Assembly (NCBI GenBank): GCA_973895155.1
Contig: OZ316895.1
Location: 7,998,001 to 8,062,000 of the forward strand
Source: Marsupella aquatica
Lineage: Eukaryota; Marchantiophyta
DNA: 64,000 nucleotides
Reading direction: 5' to 3'
Both the position numbers and the translations under genes were made by a program. Positions 34,901 through 47,836 of the stretch are shown piece by piece. Under the pieces are notes generated by a model, which worked only from the letters and a program-made list of their open reading frames with translations, searched no databases and was not told the DNA's origin. Positions within the stretch are counted from its first letter, which is position 1, and each line of letters opens with the position of its first letter.

Positions 34901-37332
34901 TTCAGCAACCTGGACCTAACAAGCAAAGCTAAAAGTGTGAGACGACTGCTTCAATTCTGACATTCATCAAGCACTAAAGCTAAATTAAATAAACAGGTTT
35001 TCGTCCCTGCATGCATGTAGTTTTCGTTTAATTTCCTGCCCCTGCTGCGATCCGGTGGACTGTTAAAATTCAATTCAGTTTAATGCCAGTCAATTTAACC
35101 CAATACAGTTCAGTTTAAAGACAACGGGTGATCTTAGCGCTTGGAGTGTCACGTCAGTTTCTTCATGAAAACCAGACTATTCTACTTCTTTCAACAGTTT
35201 CTTCAAGGAGGGTGTCAAGGCCACTTCACTTCCTTCAAAGTACTTCGAAGACTGTCTACCTCAGTTCCTTTGAGGAGTGCTTCAAAGCTAATTCACGACC
35301 TCGTCCTTTTGGCTCCGGAAGCTCTGAAAATTTACCTTTTGTCCCATCGCATCCTGGATGAACACGGTACTTCCTGACATTCCTGTGATCACCTCTCCAG
35401 TGGACGTATCAGTGTCGAAAAAAGCAACATCTTGTCGCAAAACTGATCTCAAGTACATCGTTCTAATCCGAGCAGCCTGCCGCTCTGCCGCGATCATGAA
35501 GCATGTAACCTCTGAGACATCACATCCGGACACACGTACGCCATTAGTATCATTGCGGTAGTTTCTCACAAAAACTCCAACATTAACTGATTTCCAAGGC
35601 GTGACAAATTCGTGAGGCTTTTGCTGAAAACTTAGGATATGTCCATTTCTCCTCGTTCGCAAAATCGTTTTCTGTGAAGTGGATAAATTTCAAGACTGCG
35701 ACAATATATTACCCAAACAGGAAGAAACTCACTGCAGATTGATTGTCAAATGACTTTCCGGATTGAATTTTACCAAAACAACGGATTCCAAGGTTGCAGC
35801 AATCGCAGACTTACCCAAATAGGAACAGACTGCGGTTCCGACTGCTAGATACACGAAGTCTATCGCAATCTGTACGTCACTCCACGAAACAAGCGAGAAC
35901 ATTATTAGTTCACAACGAACAAAACTCTATTATAACCATGTGGTGCGCATGAATCAGTCAAGCTATAATATGTTAATTTCTAGGCGAAACAAATTGTTAC
36001 GTGCCGTTCTATGACATCAAATCATAGATGACTGCTTGTCCCATGTGTAGGATTGAGGTGTGATTGTACAGCGAAACTAATATTAGTTGAAGGTATGTAA
36101 CCAAAAACTCGTAAGTCGCCGAATGGACACTGTAACGAAATTGTCAGCGCGATAACAATATAGTTCATAAAATATGTACGTTTCTACATAACACAGAAAT
36201 CCCCAGTGTTCCTGGAGCGGGAAGTAGCAATGAAAATTGCAAGATCAGCAATATTATTAAACAATATGTCCGTCGGCAAAAGTTTGTATTACATGAAACA
36301 GGAAGTTGCACAATTTCACAAATGACAGTCCGCGAAAATTTCAAATGCTTAGGAGACAGAAAAACATGTATGATGGAGTCCAAACAGCCCGTGCGATAAG
36401 TGTTTCAATCACAAGTTGCAAGGTACATATATATAAGTGATACCGACTATCTCCCTCAGCTTGTTTGAAGATCGTTTGGAGAAGCAGGAATTAATCAGCA
36501 CAACGCATGAGGATCAGAAATTGGTAAATAGCACCTCACTCACAGTCAACACACTAGACGAAGCAATCAGCCGATAAAAGAGTCCTAACTAGGACGGAAA
36601 GTTCTCAATTCAACAATTCTCCATTGTTTCGGGCATTGTTTCGAAAACGAAAGAAAGAAAGAACCAAAAACATTTCAAAGTGACTGAACAAATCCGTCAG
36701 GGGGGTATCCCGGCGCCGAATCGAATCGAGAGCAATCAACTATCCTGCCTGCAGAACATGAATGATCCGCAAAACTTTGCCAGCATGTTCTCTCAAGCTA
36801 CAATGTGACGCGAATACTGTCTACTGTATTCGACAAAGGTTGACAGAGGGGACAAGGGTTGTACTATACTGACACCAGCAACGGCAGCAATCAACTCTTT
36901 TCTATCGTTCACATTGTTGCCAAATGCATTGATGAGGCTTCCGAATAGAATTGTGACGACCGGTTGCGATGCACCATTACCAATCGCACCCATCGTCCCG
37001 AGTAATAAAAGGATTTTATCAAGCTTATCTGCATATTTGAAAAGCTGGATAAACGATACAGCCTTCGGCTTCTCACGGCCCTTCTTCTTAAGTTCCGGCG
37101 CTATTGTACAATCTGTTGTGTCACCGCCATCGACTCCTCGACCTTTACCATCCATGATTCTTTCACCTTTAATCTCACCATCTTCTGTGGCTCTTTGACT
37201 ATTCATCTCGTCATCTGCGGCTCCACGATCATCACCAAGACTCTTTTCCTCATTTCCGTCTGTTGGAGACGCGCCGGGGACAACGTTCGTATTTATGACC
37301 CCGGTCGGACCACTGATACTAGGCTCGGCCAT
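31985..37332 (-). pseudogene. ABCB copy 2, truncated pseudogene (exons 1-8)
   Basis: Exons match copy 1 one for one, six with identical lengths: 37332-36874, 35869-35815, 35511-35336, 34877-34656, 34343-34105, 33861-33336, 33011-32738, and exon 8 from 32606 to a breakpoint near 31985. Lesions: TAG replaces a Lys codon at 33725-33723 in exon 6; the NBD1 Walker A reads GESGSEKST (Gly to Glu, 33596-33594); exon 8 has a frameshift near 32395; TMD2 and NBD2 (exons 9-12) are absent apart from the inverted tip. Homology to copy 1 extends through the introns and upstream leader, so the copy arose as a DNA-level segmental duplication. No functional transporter can be made. Confidence 0.92.
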
Positions 37333-38660
37333 TTCCGACCTGGGCAATATGAAAGGAATCAAGGCCGTTTTTCTATTCAGACTCTCTCGAGGAGACAGAT
37401 GAAGAGATTACAGAATTTCTTCCGGAAGAGCTTTCTTCTACTTCAAGATGATGGTAAGCTCTGGATCGCATAACAGAAGTCCCCATCCTTGTGATTTGGT
37501 AATGCCGCTTGCATTGGTAAAATTCCACCCGCGACGCATTGACATGGTGTAAATTAAGTGTACTCCTCTAATTCAATCTAGCTGCTGTAGATTGCTGCGT
37601 CCCTCAATCGCCTCCCTTACGTACAATGGCACATAAATTTGTCAACCCACCGCTCTCCTCTTCGCTCGTAATTGCTGCGCAGCATCACTGCTCTGGAAGA
37701 ATTTCTCTGTAGAAGGCAATGCTAACTCCGGATCGCATGACATAAGTCCAGAGCTGCCTGAATTGGTAACGCCGCTTGAATTCGTCATGTAATCGGCTCC
37801 CGTGGAAAGAAGGAAAATTTTCGCCCGCCACGCATTGATATAACGTAAGTTGGGCTCAAAATCTGGCGCTGCGCGCTGAAGATATTGCTGCGCCATCCAA
37901 GAATGGCATCACCCACTTCGATCAATTCTGCAAGGATACATTCGGGAGATCGATGAGCAAAATGAGGCTTCCAATCTAGCTGTGGGACCGGTAGGATTTC
38001 TTGTCAGATGTTTATGGTCATGACATAAACGAACTTTTAGGGTGAAAGAGACACTATTTGTCCATTTAATTTTAATTCCTTTAGCTCTTGCTTCTCTAGC
38101 AGGTACTACCAAGTTTTCTTTGACTGTCATCGGTACTCTCTTTATCCTCTGGACAACCTTTGGAAAAGTGGCCACGCGATTGGGCTGGCCTCTTGTGAAG
38201 TGTACTTCAGTCCCACGATGTAGTCATCTGATCTGTTATTAGGCACCTCCAGACTAGAGGGTTCGATTATATGTACACACTGGCTCAAAGCTGATGAATC
38301 TCGGGATTTCGGTTGACATTCCGTTGAGTCACAAACGTGCATTGAAGGATTGAATAATTAGATTCCTGTTCCTGACTTTTACAATCGTAGCAAACACGTC
38401 AATTTCCGGCAACATGGAAAAGAGATATCTAATGCTTGTCCGTCATGGACATTACAGAATCTTAGACGTTGAATGACTTACAGCAGTTTGAAGACAGAAC
38501 TTTGGTACTCTACAGCGTCTGTGCACACAACATTGCGGCAGGCGAAGTGTGAATGAAATCCAAATCTGGGGGTAGTACGTCGTTCGGTTCGTACTTCGAC
38601 AAATCATGCATGTAATACATCCTAACTTAGTTTCTATTGATCTAGAATTTTTTGATTGCA
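37333..38660. other. Leader of ABCB copy 2, with a second partial leader copy
   Basis: 37340-37617 matches the leader of copy 1 (9590-9985). A further partial copy of the same leader lies at about 37685-37860 (GCATGACATAAGTCC, GCTGCCTGAATTGGTAACGC, CGCATTGATATAACGTAAG), so the leader was duplicated again in tandem. 37870-38660 shows no gene. Confidence 0.6.
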
Positions 38661-38693
38661 AGCGTGCTCCACAATTGATGGGGTAATTGTAAC

Positions 38694-38735
38694 GTGCGAG
38701 CAAATAGTAGAATTTTTGCTCGCTCGGGCAAGATG
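38694..38735 (+). repeat. Left terminal inverted repeat of module 1
   Basis: It reads GTGCGAGCAAATAGTAGAAT then TTTTGCTCGCTCGGGCAAG. It aligns with the reverse complement of 61819-61860 with one 2-base gap and a handful of mismatches. Confidence 0.7.
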
Positions 38736-39085
38736 TCACCTTGTATTGGGGCCCAAAAAAGGTCTGGAATATTCCTCACTAGCATGGAGACCCTGTTCGA
38801 TCAATAAATATAGACGGCTACCCATGGACGATTCTAGTCCCGTGAACGCAATAGATCAAAATGACATATCTTCAGGCCAGCGAAATCACTAGTCTAATGA
38901 TGCCAACACATTGAGTCACTCAAACGAGGTACGGTCTCCATGTATAGGCTTCCACATGTGAAAATTCCCACCCGAGGAAGAGTAATAACGAAAAAGTACT
39001 GCGCTATTCCCGCATGAAAAGAATCAACGTGTCATTACTGCCGAGGAAAGGAGGATTAAGGCCGTTTGGACACTAATTAAGTCAC

Positions 39086-39857
39086 TTGCAAGTGAACGGG
39101 ACACTTACCATTCGAACCAGAGGCGAATCCAAGGCGGCGAACCGTCCACTTAAACAAATCCGCTATCCCAAAAACCACCAGTCTTCCGAATCATTCTTCC
39201 GATCACTTCCACCGCGTCCAACTCGAGATCTTTCATTCGGAACTGCTATCAGTGTTCCAAGTACTCCAGATCCAGATCAGGTTAGCGCGGGTCTATGGTT
39301 CTGAGCTGTTTTAAGAGAATCACTCTTCGACAAGGCATGACATTCATCGTATTTCATCGTGAATAGTGTTTCCATTTGTTGAATGCCGTTCTCCTTAATC
39401 ATTGTTTGGGTTTCGTAAGTGCAGAGAAATGTCTGGTGTTCCAAGCAATCATCCTCAGGGGAAATGACGACTTGAGATCCGTCGTTACAACCCGGCAATA
39501 GATGGCCCGCTTGAAGATGACTCTCCTCCGAAGCAGAAACCCGATGCAGAGACTGTGAAGGTCTCTGCAGGCAGCAGTGTCCCAACCGAACTCCGTCAAT
39601 CTGTTGGATCGTCATCATCATTGAGGAGAACACCTACTCCTCCAAAGTTAATTCCAGCAGCGAAGTCTCCACCGAAGCCAAAGGTGGATACCACACAGCG
39701 CGAGGTTGTCTCGAAGAGGAAGAGGCTCGCAGAAGAGGAGCAGTATTGGATTGAGAGGGAGATCTATGACTACTGGACCGAGGAACGCCTCGCCTCTTCG
39801 GATTACGATTCTGAGTCAGACACTGACTCCGATGCATGGAAGGCGTCCAGCCCCTGA
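39086..39857 (+). CDS. Hypothetical acidic-tailed protein inside module 1
   Basis: Two coding-looking pieces. The first ends at 39280 before a GT donor (SVPSTPDPDQ). The second begins at about 39470 and runs to 39857 (IRRYNPAIDGPLEDDSPPKQ, a Pro/Ser/Lys stretch, then RLAEEEQYWIEREIYDYWTE and a Ser/Asp-rich acidic tail). The acceptor for the second piece is weak and the true start is unknown. I do not recognise a domain. A similar acidic, Ser/Asp-rich tail ends the ORF at 61203-61542 near the other terminus of the element. Confidence 0.4.
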
Positions 39858-40041
39858 GGGGAGAGTCAGGTTGTGGATTTACTGAAATTTTCGTAGTTAC
39901 AAGCGAACCACATGTGCTCATGTACTTTCAATATGTATGAGAAGTAAAGTTTGGGTGGTCCTTTCCATTCTATGTGTTGCTCTGGAATGTCATTTTGTGC
40001 ATAGTACGTTTATTTGGAAGTCACAGTTGGACCCTTCCCAG

Positions 40042-40321
40042 ACTAGAGATATCGCTAGTATCGCTAGTTCGATAATCAATTCGATAGAGTATTACCACAA
40101 CAACTTCAGGGAAAACTTCCCTCTCTAAACCCTTAACATCCTGTCACATCCTGTCCTAAATTCCGTTGATCAGACTAGCGATCTCGCTAGCCAAAAACTG
40201 GCGTCATTTTAATGATCAAACCGTGAACTCTATAGAAACTTGTCGATAGGTTAACACGTCTGAAAGTTGAATGTTTCTGTCAGGATGTAGCAGACTTCCT
40301 AAGACTAGAGATATCGCTAAC
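40042..40321. repeat. Palindrome A, three copies downstream of the transposase
   Basis: Sites at 40042-40059, 40174-40191 and 40304-40321, each 18 bp, variants of GCTAGCGANNTCGCTAGC (ACTAGAGATATCGCTAGT, ACTAGCGATCTCGCTAGC, ACTAGAGATATCGCTAAC). Spacing is about 130 bp. They lie in non-coding DNA between two convergent coding regions. Confidence 0.88.
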
Positions 40322-40471
40322 CATAAACAACGAACTCAAACACCATAAAAGTAACCATTATGGACCTCGCTAACATTATGATTCACTCGGTGAAAACAGA
40401 TTGATATTTGTGAAATCACAAACTCGAGTAATCCATCCCACCACCCTATAATTAGCATCTCCAATAAACGA

Positions 40472-43400
40472 CTAGTCCCCTATCTGTAACGGAATTAAAC
40501 TCCTCACTTCCCCAACAGTCAGAATTGGCTGTTTGACAAGGTCGTCCTTCTCCAGGTTGAGTGAAAACTTGTTTAAATACACCCACAGCAGATGTTTACA
40601 AGACATGAATGGTTTCCCTCGTGTATGCCTCTTATAAAAGTCTTCACAAGAACACGAAGGGAAACAACAGATTTGCACCCAATATGTGTGCGGAACTTGT
40701 GAATCAGTCTCGTGAGTGGCGATCAAGTATCTCCAACCCCATCCATTTCCGGTAGTTACCTTCTCATTTCCGACAACTCTCATGTATTCTTGTGTAGCGG
40801 AAACGATGCGCTTGAGCAACACTGGAGTATTGCTGAAACGCTGTCGTGCACCCTTACCATTTTGGGTTTTCAACCGACGGTCCACATTAGTTAGATCAAT
40901 TCGTTCAGGGAATGAGTTAACATCAATTCATAGGTTGACCCGATTGGGGGACGGGAACTCTCCAACTTGATTTGCATCCACATAGGAGAGTCCACTGATC
41001 TGGAATCCTAATCCCAGCAGAAACTCTATCTCGGGATGGGAGAGGCAAGTCCCACGCTGAACCTTGAGTGACTCGGGTGGGGGGGGTAGTTGAGCTAGAG
41101 TTATGCGTCCTCGGCTCTTGTGACACTTATTGTTAGGACAGAAGTACAACAACTGGCGATGTGGAGACGATAATCGCAACCCGTGAATGGCGACTCCAAC
41201 AATTCCCCCTTGCGCGGACTTACATCCAGTCTCCTTGATGAGATTTCTACATTCATCTCTTCCAAAAACGCTTCGGTCAACCGACCCGTTGCAAACAGGT
41301 CCAACACCTCTACCGCTCCGCCTGAGATGCCAGGTCCCATAAGGAACATCAACCTCTCAGATGGAAGGGATCCTTTGGAGGGCATCCCGATGGTCATCCC
41401 CGACATCACACGAAGGTTGAGTCCCCATCTTCACGGTATCATTGACATTACGACTTGCATCATCACCATCGTCATCTGAAATATGGATAACTCCAGAAGA
41501 ACAACCTCCGACAGGTGTTGCCGAAGTTGTATTATTTGCTATTTCTGGGTCCGCAGAAGTCTCCGAAACATTGACGAAGTGAAATTCAGGATAGAGATTA
41601 CGCCTTTTTAGTCCTGAAGGAGAAGCTGTTGTGCGTGACACCTTGTCATGTCTGTGGGAGTCATTCTCGTGGATTACAGCTGAAGCTTTCCCTTTCCTCT
41701 TCGTGGATGTTGTTCGGAGATCGCCATGTAATGGAACTATTCTATAGAATGCATACTTAGCTGAAGACTCGAGCAAAAGTTTTGCTGCCTTTTCGTAAGC
41801 ATCCATGGATCCCATAGCATCGGCGTTCCTGTATGCTAATTCAAAAATGGTCGGCCCCTGGCCTCTGCGAACACCTTCACTGTAGGCTGTAAAAGCAGCA
41901 ATTTGCCCCGCAGCACGATTCTGGTCCACCTCACATGCTTCAATCAATCCCACTAGTTTCTTCATTTGGCAGGATCTCATGGATGCATGGACTGATTCCG
42001 CTCCAGTACAATTTGGCATCAAGGCTGACTCCATTGCAGTTTGCGTCTGCAAAAAAGTAGTCCCCAGTCAGACCTGATATGCTAGCGAGGTCGCTAGCAA
42101 AAACAATGACGTCAAATAGAAATGAAATTGGACACTTACAACGCGGATGAAGTTCCCCCACTGCCTCCACCTCACGACCCACCAAGATAACCATCCTTGG
42201 AGAGACTTCAATTTCCCAGCATAGCAGTTTCCTTCCTTCCACCAACGATGGATTTCTTCAGAAACACGGTAGGCCTGAACATATGTTGGTGCTGTTCTCA
42301 GCCTTTCCCACAGTTTATAGTGCTCTCGATGGTGATCTTCCCGAATACCCTCCAATGTGTGACGACGAAAAGATTGAGCAAAGTGAAAGGCGTCACTGTG
42401 CTCCTTCTGTGGGTGACGGACACCTCCAAAAAAAACATTCTGAATGGCGATCCATCCAGCCTCGGCATTATCGGCAATAAATCCTCCAATGAGTGGGTCA
42501 TGCACATCATGATCAGAGGCAACTTCAATCATATATCTCCATGCGGTTTCAAGAGATAAGGAGTCCTCCGCACGGAGCTCACAAGTGAAGATGGTACAAA
42601 GGGACCTGTAATTATGGTCGTACACATGGGCGCTGAAAGTTAGCCACCCAGTGCTTATTCTCCGCATTACATCAGAACTGACCCATGCTCCTTCCAGCTC
42701 ACCTCCACTCTTCATGTGCCTGAGAATATTGACACCAGAACCGGGGCCATTTGTACTCATTTTGAAGACATGAGCCCTATCGGTCTTGCTCCCCTGCCCA
42801 GGGAAAAGGTACCTCTGAACATAAGGAAAATTATTCCGTGCTTGCATCTCACGAAGAGAATCCAACTCACCTTTTTTTGGGTTATCCATTTTCACACTCC
42901 AAAATATGGCCTGGAATTTCTCAACAGTGGACACAACCTTCATCGATTCCCAAATCTCTCTCTCGTCTTCTTTTGATAGTTCTAAAGAAGACTCTGGATG
43001 CAAAAGAGAAACCAGGTTTCCTATAGACTTGTTAAGAACACGCCCTGGCGTACACACGGGATTCGCTTTATGAACACCAGAAACTATCTCCTCCGCCTGC
43101 TTTTTTGCCAATCGAGATTTCCCCTTCCAAACAACGTGGTCATGGAAACCCATGTGAACAGCCAATCGAGACATATGTTTCGCAACATTTGACTCAAGAG
43201 ACGGCTTAGGATAGCCGTACAAAAGCTTAGCCAGACATTCACGGATGCAGAGAGGCCTCTCGTCACAGAATCCGCACACCAGCCCTCCTTCCTCCACAAG
43301 CTCACCAAGATGAAACGGCTCAGTAAATTGTCCCTTTCCTCGGAAAGAAGAGTCATTTTTTGAACCGGTGTGCTTCAACTTTCTACAGACCAGATTTTGA

Positions 43401-44185
43401 CATTCAAGTACACCGGCACATCTGACTTTTGACACAGACCAGTGATTGCGAGGTTTGAGATTAGCTGAAGTTGTGAGAAGTCTCGTCCATGGATAGCCGT
43501 CATTATCCCTATCCATGTCCTGAAGACCATATCCTCGACGAAATTAACCTTCGACCGGAGGAAGCTCAAAAACGCAGTTTCCGTTGTATGAAGTGGGCAA
43601 AGTTTGCACTTGAATCTCCTTCCAATCATTTCCCTTGCGGAAATTTTCCAACTCGCTTGACCCAGTAATATTGAGGAAGGCATCATATGCACTAACACGA
43701 TAAAGAACTGGTTGAGATTGAAACTCGTTTTGACTCACTGCTTCAAAAACGGATTTCTCAGGAGACTTTGTCAACACAGAAGAGAGATCCCTACCCATAC
43801 TCTCAGGGGAGATGTCAATAATTTCTGGTACTGCAGGTGACAGGCGAGTCGGGGATTCTGGATCGGAAACATTGATATGTGCAATGTCATCCTTACATGA
43901 GACTAGCTCTACATCTGAACCACACTTCAGGTCCCAAGCTCTTTCTAGCAATATTCCTGAACCATTATCCGACACCTCGTGACTTCTGGATCCATCCCGA
44001 GAGTAAAGAACGAACAACTTCCAGATGAAATCATCTTTCAAAAGCCCAAACCTCGATGAGAGAAAAGACTTCTTGACAGAGATAATAGTATTCTCCGGAA
44101 CATCCAGAACAACAACATCACCCGTCGTCTTTCTCTCGATCACAACCTTCGATCCCAATGAAGACATGCTAGAAGTTTTGGACAT
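40472..44185 (-). pseudogene. MULE-like transposase with SWIM zinc finger (broken)
   Basis: Cut-and-paste DNA transposase of module 1. Exon 1 runs 44185-42140 and exon 2 from 42046, with a GT-AG intron between. The N-terminal 210 residues are unrecognised. Then comes a Cys-rich zinc site (CAGVLECQNLVC ... CGFC) and a DDE core: Asp in HVYDHNYR (about 523), Asp in GGFIADNAEAG (about 572), the HSDAFHFAQSFRRH motif and Glu in RVSEEIHRWW (about 643). The C-terminal part has a SWIM finger, CSC ... SCKH (CxCxnCxH, about 40580-40660), common in MULE transposases. Damage: TAA at 43546-43544, frameshifts near 41410 and 41181, TGA at 40930-40928. It is divergent from the ParB-MTase gene, 676 bp away. 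Confidence 0.8.
42081..42098. repeat. Palindrome A inside the transposase intron
   Basis: GCTAGCGAGGTCGCTAGC, a perfect match to the consensus arms, lies within the 93-bp intron 42047-42139 of the transposase gene. Confidence 0.9.
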
Positions 44186-44362
44186 TACAGTCTACAACAA
44201 TCCTCAAATGTGAGATACTTTTCTCTCTTCTAGCTTCAAATACATATGAGGAAACGTGCTTGTGTAGGTGTTGGACTCAACGTATTTATTTAATAAATGC
44301 CTCTCATTCCCGTTATCTGACCGTTATTTTGTCTTATATGACACTATTTACGGAATGATAAA

Positions 44363-44475
44363 GCTAGCGATCTCGCTAGCTCAATGAACCAAGTAAAATG
44401 GTTCAAAACCTTACAAAACACCCTTCACGAGTTCATGGATTTAGTGATCAATTTTTGGCTAGCGATGTCGCTAGC
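44363..44475. promoter_or_regulatory. Palindrome A, two copies in the divergent promoter
   Basis: GCTAGCGATCTCGCTAGC at 44363-44380 and GCTAGCGATGTCGCTAGC at 44458-44475, 95 bp apart. Both have perfect 8-bp arms. They sit in the 676-bp gap between the transposase (minus) and ParB-MTase (plus) starts, where a shared regulator could act on both genes. Confidence 0.9.
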
Positions 44476-45622
44476 AAAAATAGTTTCTCATAAGAGACCA
44501 TTATGACCGTTTATATCCGTTGGAATTGGTCGATGGGTGCCTATATGTCAACGGTACGGTACAGTACCGGACACCTGTCTCTTTGTCATTAGATACTTTT
44601 CTTTCAGTCGTGAGTTCGGTGGTTCGTATTTCCGGAAGTACATGTATACCTGACGGTGTCTGAAAAATGATTGCGAGGAGAGTCGTACAGAATATCTGTA
44701 TCTCTTTTCACGACCGGGCGCTGCATTCAGGTGAAAGCAACAGACGAGGGTACGATTCTGTCTTTGATTGGAAGATCGATTCTCGGGTTTCTTTATGTTC
44801 GCAAAGCGTGTCGCCCTTGACCTTGACCTGTTCATACCCTTATCACTTCACGGACCCCCTGATGGAGCCATTGTCTTCACCCGAGAGCTTGTCATCAATA
44901 GGATCTTTCAAGTCAGTCGAGTCAAGCCGAAGGGAGACAAGGTCTATAGTGAACAAGAAGGCGCTCCAGGCAGGATTGAAAACACCGAGGAGGCCCAAGA
45001 TGGTGAACCAAGTAGATGTTGTGAATCCAACGTTTCAACCTGGAGCTTCAGAACCCTATTCTGTTGTCATCAATCGCCATCTTTTCCCTTTTGGAAATGA
45101 CAAATTTGGATTCCCGCTCGCTCCTCCTAGGATTCCCCTTTGCAGAATGCAAAACATGCAGATCGTTCGGTCCTTGCAAACAAACACGACTGCGATCGAG
45201 ACACTCAAGAATGAATTCCGGACGCAGGGATACATTGAAGATGCGCCTCGATTTTACGTCCAAATGACCGGCGAAGATGGCCTTGTCCAGATGTGCGAGG
45301 ATGTGATTCGGGAGTCATGGCATGACATGTGGATTCTTCAGAATGAAGAATTCGAGAGGGAATGTGATTCTCACGAAGCTTTCAAAATTTTGAAAGACAA
45401 AATGTTTTGTGTTTTCGATGGAAATCATCGTCTGTACTCATGGATGCAACTTGCGGACGAGAATCCCCATGATGTCAAATATCATCCTCGAGTTGTTTGC
45501 CGAATTTTCAAGGGTGACAAGAACTCATTCGTGCAGATTGAGTCGGCAATGCATGCGCTGAATAGGTTTGTTTCTTTTCCTTCAAGCTGTGAACTCTATA
45601 TAAAATTCTTTCATTTCCTCTT

Positions 45623-45640
45623 GTTAGCGATCTCGCTGAC
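45623..45640. repeat. Palindrome A in intron 1 of ParB-MTase 1
   Basis: GTTAGCGATCTCGCTGAC, consensus with one change in each outer arm. It lies within intron 45566-45657, 17 bp before the acceptor. Confidence 0.85.
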
Positions 45641-47818
45641 CTGTTTCTTTTGTTCAGGTTGACTCAATGTCACGTTGAGAATTCTTGGGTCCTTGAAGCA
45701 GAGAGAGTCCACAAGGTGCTCAGTAATGACCTTTCTGTATACAAAGATATCATCGATGCAGACAACTACAAACTTTTCCAACAGAAGATGGCAAATATCA
45801 GGAAATCGGCTTGGTATTCGAAGAACATGACACTCGATGCCTGCACATACATTATGTTTGCTGCTAATATTGCAACGCAGACGGAAGATTTGAAGAAGAA
45901 GTTTCAGTTGAAAGAAGCACAAGGAGAACCTCTTTCAAAAGTTGCGCAAGACATGGCAGTCAAAGACATGATGAAGGAGCAACTGGCAGATTGGAATGTG
46001 AAGGTGCCAAAGATTGGACCTCTCCTAAATCCTGAGTTTGGTGACTTTTTCCAGAAGTGTGTTGAGATGCACAACTACTGCGAACATGAGAGGAAGGAGG
46101 CCCAACAAACAGACGATAAAGGAAGGGGTAATGTGTCATGTGGTCTCGATTGTGCGAGGCTATTTACGGGTGTCTCGTTGTTGACTCCGCAGCTCAGATG
46201 TGTACTCCTCGAGGCACAATGTAGACCTGAGCTTCGCAAGAAGTACTTCCACCCTGGTCAATTCTCGGACAACGAAACAAAACTTTGGCTTCACCGATGG
46301 GCTGTATGGGAGCAGGTTGAGTCAATTTGTTCTTCGCTCATGTCTGAGATTATTTCAGAGATGATCCCAGCTGTTCCAGATGCAAGGATCCTTACTTCGT
46401 CTGAGAAGACAAAGCCATCGCTGATCCTTGACATAGAGGAGGACTTTGAAGGTTTCCAAACGAGAGTGAAATCTCGTTTTTTCAAACAGATTTGGCCACC
46501 AAAGTCGGGTGAGAAGATTGACATCTCACTTTTTTGGAGGAGGGCGAAGAGATATACATATCGTTTTTTTGTGGATAGAGAAGTTGCTGACAAAACATAT
46601 TGGTGGTCCTATCCTGCTTGCTTCTCGCCTTGGATAGCAGGAGTGAAAGAGGATCCAACCTCCGTTAAATATGGAGAGTACTCGATGTACCCATGTGAGG
46701 GAGTGGAGGCTCCAAGGAAGATGAGTGAGTGGGAAGTCCCTCACTGTCCATGGTATTTAGAATCAGACAAATGGGCAGTGACATTTGACACAGCAGAGAA
46801 GGCAGCATTTCATATGATAAATCGAGGCTTGATACCAGAGTCGTACATTACAGAGTCCAAATTAGCTCCTGCAGAAGCCGAGGCTGGCGGATGTGAGGCA
46901 ATGGAGAAAGCTATTCTTGGTGTAGCTGCCATTGTTGACCGGAGTAGATCGAGGAGACCTCGGAAGGTGCCGGTGAAGGACACGTCCAAAGATGGATCAG
47001 TCTTGTCTGGGAAGCAAAGTAAGTCTTTTTCTCCTCTTTTTTTCATACCTCATTCGGAGTAATTTTGTCTCAGTCACTTGTCTGACATTAACATGTTTTT
47101 CAGAGAAGAGAAAGGCTGCAGCCTCTGGCAGTTTGAAGAGTGGGGCGGATGATGGAGAAGAACCCAAGTCTCCTGATGTTGAGGTCACACCAAAATCTGC
47201 TGTGGACCTGGGTTCAATCAAGCGTTTAAAGGAAGCGCAATGTCCAAATTCTCTCCAACTCGGATGAGGAGGAAGCATGTGTCGCGCAAGGAGTAGCACG
47301 AATGTGTGGTCTTAAGAAGGATGGTGAGAGGCATTTCTTGGCGAAGAGCAATCTCACGGAAACTGCAAACTCAATTAGCCAGAGGAAAGTAAGACCTCCC
47401 TAGATGGGCGATGCGGATCAATGGTGGTCTGGAATGAGCAAATCGATCAAACACCCAAACGCCGTGATGATCAACGGAAAACATTACGCTGGAATTGGTG
47501 CTCACTTGGGTTTCATATTCCTTCCCACGGGTCATCGAACAAGCGTCACAGACCGTGAGGTCCCGAAGTGGAATGTTTGGAGTGAGAAATTACCATATTA
47601 TTTCTTTGGAGTCATGCGTCCGATGCTTGTCGATGACGGTTATGTCGTAGTTCTTCACAGCTCTGACTATAACCATATGAGGCAAAAAAATTCTGCCATC
47701 GAGTAGAAGAACAAATTTAAACATGTCCGGCAGTATTTGGTTTTGCTTTCATCTCCTTTGTATCAGGCAGATATGGACATCGAGGTAAGATATCCTCCAT
47801 ATTTTTTGTGCAATTTTT

Positions 47819-47836
47819 GCTAGCGAGCTCGCTAAC
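47819..47836. repeat. Palindrome A in intron 3 of ParB-MTase 1
   Basis: GCTAGCGAGCTCGCTAAC, one mismatch between arms. It lies within intron 47785-47877. Confidence 0.87.

Noticed and set aside
43517-43558. A 42-bp intron (GTCGAAGG...TTCAG) joining the two transposase frames.
   Set aside because: Too short for a plant intron and in frame; the interval also reads as plausible protein apart from one TAA, so a nonsense mutation is simpler.
40042-47836. GCTAGC sites as cloning (NheI) or vector artefact.
   Set aside because: The conserved unit is 18 bp with GA/TC next to the arms and appears within spliced introns; no vector sequence is seen.
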